Part shown: positions 33,938-39,612 of the stretch, in pieces
Position numbering within the stretch: the stretch's first letter is position 1
How the letters are laid out: each line of letters begins with the position of its first letter
Source: Salinivirgaceae bacterium
GTDB taxonomy: Bacteria > Bacteroidota > Bacteroidia > Bacteroidales > SZUA-534
DNA length: 39,612 nucleotides
Reading direction: 5' to 3'
NCBI GenBank assembly: GCA_017557605.1
Contig: JAFYYJ010000055.1
Span: 1 to 39,612, forward strand
The notes under the pieces: generated by a model
What the model saw: the letters and a program-made list of their open reading frames with translations, nothing else
What the model was told of the DNA's origin: nothing
Database searches by the model: none
Made by a program: the position numbers and the translations under genes

Positions 33938-34573
33938 TTACTGAAGATAAGGATTGTTAGTGCGTTCAAAACCGATTGATGTTTGCAGTCCGTGGCCGGG
34001 CAGCACTGCGGTGCTGTCGGGTAGGACGAGCAGTTTGTCGCGTATTGAACTGATGAGTTGCGGCTCGCTGCCACCAGGCAGGTCGGCGCGGCCTATGCTA
34101 CTGAAAAACAGAGTGTCGCCACTGAAAAGCACATTGTCGGCTTCGCAGTAAAAACAAACACCGCCGGCCGAGTGTCCGGGCGTGTGAAGCACCGTCAGCA
34201 CAGTGTTGCCAAACTTAATGGTCTGACTGTCGGCAATGAAGTTTGTGGGGTAGGGCGCCTTGCGCTCGCCAAAGCCGTAACTCATACAGATGTGGCTGAA
34301 ATTCTCAATCCACGGCAGGTCTTCAGCGTGGCAGTAGATTTCTGGCTTGTACTGTTGCGCCACCCAATCGAGTCCGAAAATATGGTCCCAATGACAGTGA
34401 GTGCATAATACCGCCTTGACAATCAGGTTTTTGCCGCTGATAAAATCTGTTAAAGCAGCATTCTCGCGCTCGTTGAAATTTCCGGCATCGATAATCACCG
34501 CCTCACGCGTCTCGTCGTAAACGACGTAGGTGTTTTCCTGTATCGGATTGAAAACGAACTGTTTATACTCCAT
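33938..34573 (-). CDS. MBL-fold metallo-hydrolase, glyoxalase II-like
   Basis: A 211-residue soluble metallo-hydrolase. It starts at the ATG at 34573 (MEYKQFVFNPIQENTYVVYDE), the family N terminus; the frame extends to 34645 but those residues have no counterpart. Metal ligands: THCHWDH (HxHxDH) near 57-63, the His in HTPGHSAGG, the Asp in LFSGDTLF and the His in LPGHG. Glyoxalase II, persulfide dioxygenase and uncharacterised thioesterases share this pattern; the substrate is unknown. It is the first gene of a two-gene unit with the large fusion protein. Confidence 0.92.
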   Translation of the reverse strand: MEYKQFVFNPIQENTYVVYDETREAVIIDAGNFNERENAALTDFISGKNLIVKAVLCTHCHWDHIFGLDWVAQQYKPEIYCHAEDLPWIENFSHICMSYGFGERKAPYPTNFIADSQTIKFGNTVLTVLHTPGHSAGGVCFYCEADNVLFSGDTLFFSSIGRADLPGGSEPQLISSIRDKLLVLPDSTAVLPGHGLQTSIGFERTNNPYLQ

Positions 34574-34665
34574 TATTTGTTGCGTTTCTTTTTTGTTAAA
34601 AATAAACCGAAAAATTGAAAAATACTTTGTGTTATTGACTTTCAAATCTTCAATCGCTTTTTTTG

Positions 34666-34673
34666 TAGATTTG
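34666..34673 (+). promoter_or_regulatory. Promoter -7 element of the exported unknown gene
   Basis: TAGATTTG, perfect TAnnTTTG, 29 bases before the ATG at 34703. Confidence 0.6.
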
Positions 34674-34702
34674 AACTTTGTAAAATAAATCGGGATATCA
34701 AT

Positions 34703-35332
34703 ATGAAATACCAGATTATCAGTTTGTTAGCTTTTGTATTGCTATTTACGGCTAAGGCCGATGCACAAGACACGATAATGCTTATGAGTGGCAAACGCTT
34801 GATTGTCAGCAATGCGGAAGTAAAAACGACGCCCAAAGGCGATACAATAGTTTCTTACCAGTTGAAAAACAAGCAGAAAAAGAAATCGGCAAGTAAGATT
34901 TTTTCTGTAAGCAATAGTGGGGGCGAGCAGTTGTTTTATACGCAAGAATATGAAGAAGACCTGACTGTCAGCCAGATGCGGAATTATTTAAATGGTTTGG
35001 CCGATTTCCGTCAAGGGTTCAGTTGGGGAGCTTTTGCAGGTGGTGTAGCTTCGGTTGCGGGGGCGGCTGCCGTTCCAACAATCGACATAAAAGGCAATGT
35101 ATCAGGCAGTATTCCTGTTGGAGTGGTTGTCCCGTTCGCCTATTTGGGCATTATCTCAAATACGGGCAAATCGGTTGCAAAACTTAAAAGACAAAAGCCG
35201 GATATGTCTGAGGATGAATACTATATAACGGGTGCACAGGCTGCAGTAGGACGTATGCGTTTCCGTAGCGGTTTGTTCGGAGTAGTAGCTGGTGGAGTTG
35301 TGTGGATGACAGTATCTTTGGTAACTGATTAG
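34703..35332 (+). CDS. Unknown exported/membrane protein with signal peptide
   Basis: A 209-residue protein, no family recognised. Signal peptide about 1-21 (LLAFVLLFTAKADA, cut before QDT). A polar, Lys-rich region follows (about 22-90), then two Gly/Ala/Val-rich hydrophobic segments at about 108-150 (WGAFAGGVASVAGAAAVP ... GVVVPFAYLGII) and one at the C terminus (GLFGVVAGGVVWMTVSLV). It is likely an envelope protein. The recN start codon is only 5 bases after its stop, so they share a transcript although a functional link is not evident. Confidence 0.75.
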   Translation: MKYQIISLLAFVLLFTAKADAQDTIMLMSGKRLIVSNAEVKTTPKGDTIVSYQLKNKQKKKSASKIFSVSNSGGEQLFYTQEYEEDLTVSQMRNYLNGLADFRQGFSWGAFAGGVASVAGAAAVPTIDIKGNVSGSIPVGVVVPFAYLGIISNTGKSVAKLKRQKPDMSEDEYYITGAQAAVGRMRFRSGLFGVVAGGVVWMTVSLVTD

Positions 35333-35337
35333 AAATT

Positions 35338-36993
35338 ATGCTTTTACGGCTTCATATACAGAATTATGCGCTGATTGACCAGTTGACCGTCGATTTTAAC
35401 GAGGGCTTTTCAACTCTGACCGGCGAAACTGGAGCAGGAAAGTCAATTCTTTTGGGCGCTCTGGCGTTGGCCTTGGGCAACCGTGCCGATACTTCGGCCA
35501 TTGGCGATGCCGAGAAGAAATGTGTTGTTGAGGCAACATTCAATGTGAAACCGTACAGACTTGAATCGGTTTTTGCCGATTTAGACCTTGATTATCAAGA
35601 TGAAACAATTGTCCGCCGTGAGTTGTTGCCAAACGGAAAATCGCGGGCTTTTGTAAATGATACACCTGTTAATGTCAACAATCTTAAGACTTTAGGCCAA
35701 TATCTTATCGATATCCATTCGCAGCACGAAAACTTGGAGTTGAACAACAATCAGTTCCAATTGCGGGTTGTGGATGCGGCTGCGAAAAATGCTGATTTAT
35801 TGAATGATTATGCCGAAACCTATCGCAACTACCGCAAGCAGCAGACTGAATTGGAAACTTTGCGGGACGAAGCCCGTCGTCTTTCGGCTGATTACGATTA
35901 TAATCAGTTTCAATACAATCAGTTAGCTGAATTCGCGCCAGAAAAAATCAATCAGCAGGAAATGGAGGATGAGTTTCAGACTTTGTCGAATGTGGTTGAA
36001 ATTCAGCAGAATCTTAATGCGGCAGTCTATCTTCTTCAGGACGGCGAGCAGAATTTGCTTTCGCAGCTTTCGCAACTGCGACAAACAGTGCAGCAGGTAA
36101 AGCGTTATTTCCCCAAGGCCGCCGATTATCTTCAACGTTTGGAGTCGGTGATAATTGAGATGAAAGACTTTGCGCAGGAAATGGATCGTGATGCTCAACA
36201 GCTTGAGAACCAGCCGGAACGACTGGAATTTCTGCGTTCAAAACTCGACCAGCTTTATGGCTTATTGCAGAAGCATCAAGTGGCTGATGTTGAGGGACTT
36301 GTCAGAATTAAAAATGAACTTGAGGGAAAACTTGGCAAGTCGGGCAACTACGAGTTGAGGATTGAGCAGGCCGAGAAACTTCTGGCAGAAACCACTGAGC
36401 GCTTGAAGGGGCTTGCAACGCAACTGACAGAGCGCAGAACGAAAATGCTTGAGCCGCTTAGCCGTGAGATTTGCAGCCATTTGACAGGTTTGGGAATGCC
36501 AAACGCGCAACTCAGAATCGACATTTCAGAATCTTCGCAATTCACACCAACCGGTTGCGATTGCATCAATTTTATGTTCACAGCAAACCGAAACCGAGAG
36601 TTGCAGAATATTTCGAAAATTGCGTCGGGAGGTGAGATTAGCAGACTGATGCTCAGCATCAAAGCCATTCTTTCGGCATCGGTTGCTCTGCCAACCATTA
36701 TTTTCGATGAGATTGATACTGGTGTTTCGGGTGATATTGCTCACAAAATGGCCGAACTGATGTCTCAAATGGCTGAACATATGCAGGTTATAACAATTAC
36801 TCATCTGCCACAAATTGCGGCAAAAGGCGATGTTCAATACCGTGTTGTAAAACGCGATGTTAATGGAACTACTCAAACTTTTGTTGAACAACTTTCTGAC
36901 GGTGAACGAGTTGATGAGGTTGCCCGTATGTTAAGCGGCAAGGATATTACCAACGAGGCTCGCGAGAATGCGAAGTCGTTGTTAAACGGCTGA
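35338..36993 (+). CDS. recN: DNA repair protein RecN
   Basis: A 551-residue SMC-like ATPase of double-strand break repair. Walker A GETGAGKS at residues 29-36, with the RecN N terminus MLLRLHIQNYALIDQLTVDF. Two coiled-coil arms (about 150-220 and 250-375) flank the hinge. The C-terminal half has the ABC signature KIASGGEISRLMLSIK, Walker B TIIFDEIDTGVSG and the ITHLPQIAAKG switch. The length matches the family. It follows the exported unknown gene by 5 bases and converges with the pseudouridine synthase gene. Confidence 0.97.
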   Translation: MLLRLHIQNYALIDQLTVDFNEGFSTLTGETGAGKSILLGALALALGNRADTSAIGDAEKKCVVEATFNVKPYRLESVFADLDLDYQDETIVRRELLPNGKSRAFVNDTPVNVNNLKTLGQYLIDIHSQHENLELNNNQFQLRVVDAAAKNADLLNDYAETYRNYRKQQTELETLRDEARRLSADYDYNQFQYNQLAEFAPEKINQQEMEDEFQTLSNVVEIQQNLNAAVYLLQDGEQNLLSQLSQLRQTVQQVKRYFPKAADYLQRLESVIIEMKDFAQEMDRDAQQLENQPERLEFLRSKLDQLYGLLQKHQVADVEGLVRIKNELEGKLGKSGNYELRIEQAEKLLAETTERLKGLATQLTERRTKMLEPLSREICSHLTGLGMPNAQLRIDISESSQFTPTGCDCINFMFTANRNRELQNISKIASGGEISRLMLSIKAILSASVALPTIIFDEIDTGVSGDIAHKMAELMSQMAEHMQVITITHLPQIAAKGDVQYRVVKRDVNGTTQTFVEQLSDGERVDEVARMLSGKDITNEARENAKSLLNG

Positions 36994-37004
36994 TTCACAA
37001 TTTT

Positions 37005-37910
37005 CTACTTTTTGAACAATTTAGTGAACTCCGACGGAATTTCAGATGTGAATTCCATAACTTCTCTTGTCATAGGATGCACAAATTCAATTTGTTGCGC
37101 GTGCAGGCAGAGTCGTCCGCAGGGCGATGTCTGGGCGCCGTATTTGCCGTCACCGGCCACTGGGTGCCCAATGTGGCTCATATGAATGCGAATCTGGTTC
37201 TTGCGGCCGGTTTCAAGTTCAAGCGCAAGCATTGAGTATCCTTCAATGGTTTTCAGCACTTTATAGTGCGTTATGGCGCGTTTGCCTTTTCCTTCTGCAC
37301 AGATGTGCATTGTCATCGTGAACTTGTTCTCATCAATCCAAGTGTCAATGGTACCTTCCTGATTATCAAGGTGACCTTCAACAATGGCGATGTATCGGCG
37401 GCTCCGTACCGATTCGTTCCAAGTTGTGCGCAGGCGGTACTGCACCTCTTCGCTTTTTGCGAAAATCAGTATTCCCGAAGTGTCGCGGTCGATGCGGTGG
37501 ACTATGAAAATGCACTCGCCTTCGCCTTTGAACTGCATATAAGCGTTCAGATAGGCTTGGGCAGTGTGTTTGCGGTCTTCGTCATTGCCAACGGTCAGCA
37601 GCCCTGTTTCTTTTTTGACAACAATCAGCCATTTGTCTTCCCAAATGATTCTTAAGCCTTTAGGCATCGGGAATTTCGGTTCTGGTTTTTTACCGATGAA
37701 GAGTGTCTCACCGGCTGTCAGTTCTTCGTCTAATCGGCTGATTGTCCGGCCGTTTGCTGAGATTGCACCTTTCTGCAGAAGCTGTTTTATCGATGTCCGG
37801 CTTTTACCTTGCATAATGTGCGCCAGAAATTCTTCTACAGTCTGATTCCTCTTGACACTGTACGATGTTCCTTTGGGTTCCTCACGGCGAGGTTTGTCAT
37901 TCATTTTCAT
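37005..37910 (-). CDS. RluA-family pseudouridine synthase
   Basis: A 301-residue enzyme that converts uridine to pseudouridine in RNA, in the RluA/RluD group. An N-terminal S4-like region (about 20-80: TVEEFLAHIMQGKSRTSIKQLLQKGAISANG) precedes the catalytic domain. The catalytic Asp lies in VHRIDRDTSGILIFAKS; the downstream LETGRKNQIRIHMSHIGHPVAGDGKYG completes the signature. The exact rRNA or tRNA target is not readable. It is the last gene of the gmk-nadD-gldB operon, 20 bases after gldB. Confidence 0.94.
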   Translation of the reverse strand: MKMNDKPRREEPKGTSYSVKRNQTVEEFLAHIMQGKSRTSIKQLLQKGAISANGRTISRLDEELTAGETLFIGKKPEPKFPMPKGLRIIWEDKWLIVVKKETGLLTVGNDEDRKHTAQAYLNAYMQFKGEGECIFIVHRIDRDTSGILIFAKSEEVQYRLRTTWNESVRSRRYIAIVEGHLDNQEGTIDTWIDENKFTMTMHICAEGKGKRAITHYKVLKTIEGYSMLALELETGRKNQIRIHMSHIGHPVAGDGKYGAQTSPCGRLCLHAQQIEFVHPMTREVMEFTSEIPSEFTKLFKK

Positions 37911-37930
37911 ATCGATAGGAGTGAAGAGGG

Positions 37931-38929
37931 TTACGGCCTGTACCTTGACGCATTCAGCACCATTTGGTAGTCGTTCTCGCGCATCAGTTGCTGAATTGTG
38001 ACTTGTGAGTTGTGTTTTAGATACGATTTAATAATCTGATATCCAATCCATTGTCCGACACCGCCGGGCGATTTTTGTGAGAACGAAGCTGTGAATGGTG
38101 CAGGTGACACCATTCGGGTTATTTCCTTCATCGATGTGCTGAAAAGCGCGTCTTTTTCGACCATAGAGAGCCACATTGGCTGTTCGTTGCGGTGGCACCA
38201 GTCGAGCTGCTGCCGGGTGTAGCCCCATTTCAGCGTGTCGGGAGCGTTGGGCAGCAGAGCGTCGAGCAGAACGTGAATCTTGCCATAGTAGAGCATCTGC
38301 GAAATTAGATTATCGTCTTTCGGTGCATACTCAAATTCAGTCAGACACAAGGCCATTACGGCATCGGTGGCAACTTTTTGCGGATGCATATTGCGTTGCA
38401 GATAGACCGGCGTGCGCAGCATTTGGTAGTATTTGTGATTGACGCCCAGATACTTGTCAAGGCTGATGCTGATTACGCCCGAATCGGCCACAATGTTTTG
38501 GTTGAAGCCCGACAGGTGGGTGTAGATTTTCGGCAATTCAATTTCGGGGAAGAGCACCGCCATTCGTGCCCACGCTTCCGACAGGTCGCGGCTGAAAGCC
38601 GGTTCGCCAGTGCCGAAAATGCGGCTCACTTCACGGTACGAGCCGCGTATGTCGGGGTCGGTTAGGAACGATGCGAGTTTGCGGTCGTAGTTGAGTTGGT
38701 TGGTGCCGCCAATGTTGATAACACGCTGATTGTAAAGGTCGAAGAACCGCCCGTATTTCTGTTCCATTTGCGGTACATATTGCCAGACGCTGTCGGCCGG
38801 AATGGCGAACAAGTCTTGCTCAAACCGCCGAATTTCAATGTCTTTGTATGTGCCGCTGATGTCGATGCTCTTGCTGCCGCAGGCTGTTGCCAGAAGTCCG
38901 ATTGCTAAAATCTTGATAATGTTTCCCAT
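37931..38929 (-). CDS. gldB: GldB-family lipoprotein
   Basis: A 332-residue lipoprotein with lipobox LLATACGS and acylated Cys17, anchored in a membrane. Its body matches the GldB family, first described as a gliding-motility lipoprotein in Flavobacterium but widespread in non-gliding Bacteroidota: the N-terminal IEIRRFEQDLFAIPADS, the GVISISLDKYLGVNHKYYQ segment and the C-terminal GGVGQWIGYQIIKSYLKHN. The biochemical role is unknown. It begins 7 bases after nadD. Confidence 0.9.
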   Translation of the reverse strand: MGNIIKILAIGLLATACGSKSIDISGTYKDIEIRRFEQDLFAIPADSVWQYVPQMEQKYGRFFDLYNQRVINIGGTNQLNYDRKLASFLTDPDIRGSYREVSRIFGTGEPAFSRDLSEAWARMAVLFPEIELPKIYTHLSGFNQNIVADSGVISISLDKYLGVNHKYYQMLRTPVYLQRNMHPQKVATDAVMALCLTEFEYAPKDDNLISQMLYYGKIHVLLDALLPNAPDTLKWGYTRQQLDWCHRNEQPMWLSMVEKDALFSTSMKEITRMVSPAPFTASFSQKSPGGVGQWIGYQIIKSYLKHNSQVTIQQLMRENDYQMVLNASRYRP

Positions 38930-38936
38930 AGCGGCT

Positions 38937-39509
38937 TTATTTGTAAAAATTCATTTCGTCGATATATTCCCAAGCCTTTTCGGGCACGAAAAACCTCACA
39001 TCCTTGCCGCTGCCAATGCTCTGACGGATGAAACTTGACGAGATGTCGATTTGCGGCGCGTCAATCAGTTGAACGTGCGGGTGTTGGTGGAATTCGGTTT
39101 TTTGGCAGTTCGGGCGCGGATAAACCATTATCCGATAGTTATTTAGCAGCAACTCGTAGTTCTTCCACTTGTGCAGCGTGGCCAAGTTGTCCTCGCCCAT
39201 AATCAGCGTGAACTCGTGGTTGGGGTGCTGTTCGCCAAGGTAGGCCAGCGTGTCAATGGTGTACGATGGTTTCGGCATTCGGAACTCCACATCGCAGGCG
39301 CGGAACTTCGGAAAATCGCGCAAAGCAAGGTTCACAAGGTGCAGGCGTTGGTAATCGTCGAGCAGTTGGGCGCGCTGTTTCAGCGGGTTTTGCGGGCTAA
39401 CCACAAACCAAACGGCCTCAAGCCCAGTGTATTCCACAATGTAGTTGGCCAGAGCCAGATGCCCAATGTGGACCGGATTGAACGAACCGAAGTATAGCCC
39501 GACCTTCAT
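38937..39509 (-). CDS. nadD: Nicotinate-nucleotide adenylyltransferase
   Basis: Converts nicotinate mononucleotide and ATP to deamido-NAD in NAD synthesis. The 190-residue length fits NadD. The nucleotidyltransferase motif YFGSFNPVHIGHLALA holds the HxGH signature; VVSPQNPLKQRAQLLDDYQR follows, then LIMGEDNLATLHKWKN and the C-terminal ISSSFIRQSIGSGKDVRFFVP (ISxTxxR motif). It starts 4 bases after the gmk stop, an arrangement typical of Bacteroidales. Confidence 0.96.
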   Translation of the reverse strand: MKVGLYFGSFNPVHIGHLALANYIVEYTGLEAVWFVVSPQNPLKQRAQLLDDYQRLHLVNLALRDFPKFRACDVEFRMPKPSYTIDTLAYLGEQHPNHEFTLIMGEDNLATLHKWKNYELLLNNYRIMVYPRPNCQKTEFHQHPHVQLIDAPQIDISSSFIRQSIGSGKDVRFFVPEKAWEYIDEMNFYK

Positions 39510-39513
39510 TGTC

Positions 39514-39612
39514 TTAACTGTTCAGGAATTCGGTCACTTTGCTGTAGGCCTCGTTGCAGGCTGTTTCGAGCACGTCGTTGACAATGGTGATGTCGAACTG
39601 ATTGGCGTACGA
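39514..39612 (-). CDS. gmk: Guanylate kinase, C-terminal end (cut by window edge)
   Basis: The last 32 residues of a minus-strand gene entering from the right: SYANQFDITIVNDVLETACN, then EAYSKVTEFLNS and the stop at 39516-39514. This matches the guanylate kinase C terminus (YDxxIVNDxLExA ... EAxxxVxxFL). Guanylate kinase phosphorylates GMP to GDP. It heads the operon nadD-gldB-rluA within the window. Confidence 0.85.
   Translation of the reverse strand, partial: SYANQFDITIVNDVLETACNEAYSKVTEFLNS

Overview
The window reads as ordinary chromosome of a Bacteroidota bacterium, almost certainly order Bacteroidales. The basis is: promoters of the Bacteroidota form (TAnnTTTG at about -7, TTTG/TTG near -33) in front of many genes, A-rich leaders without Shine-Dalgarno sequences, a GldB-family lipoprotein, a type IX secretion C-terminal domain on a BspA-like surface protein, a B-type L31 and a Na+-pumping decarboxylase. 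I cannot name a genus. The DNA is mid-GC except for a clearly AT-richer patch around 27.0-30.1 kb. No rRNA, tRNA, CRISPR array, transposase or phage gene was seen.

Layout. 1-3.5 kb: a threonine operon on the minus strand: promoter, a short Thr-rich leader peptide, thrA, thrC (cut by the window edge). 3.6-8 kb: a small lipoprotein, a FlK-type thioesterase, an unknown protein, a YebC/PmpR regulator and an LtaS-like membrane sulfatase. 8-8.9 kb: TfoX-N protein plus an alkyltransferase. 8.9-12.3 kb: Na+-translocating decarboxylase gamma-alpha-beta operon. 12.6-15.9 kb: B-type L31, DMT exporter, MmcQ/YjbR, GNAT and LacX-like epimerase. 15.9-18.9 kb: exbB-exbD-tonB followed by a YhcC-type radical SAM gene. 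19-23 kb: NhaD antiporter, ClC-CBS channel and flavin reductase. 23.3-26.9 kb: metH. 27-30.1 kb: an accessory-looking patch with a BspA-like T9SS protein, an unknown protein, an HTH regulator and several palindromes. 30.1-34.6 kb: a very large GAF/receiver-like/PEP-synthase-N fusion with an MBL-fold hydrolase. 34.7-37 kb: an exported unknown protein and recN. 37-39.6 kb: a gmk-nadD-gldB-rluA operon, gmk cut by the window edge.

How it works together. The Na+-pumping decarboxylase would couple decarboxylation to a sodium gradient, which NhaD could exchange for protons; ExbBD-TonB would use the ion gradient to energise outer-membrane uptake. The thr operon appears to be controlled by ribosome stalling on Thr codons. 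The most unusual items are the threonine leader with its long-range inverted repeat, the 1265-residue PEP-synthase-N fusion that lacks the phosphohistidine and PEP-binding halves, and a structured, terminator-containing leader in front of an orphan HTH gene with nested palindromes around it.
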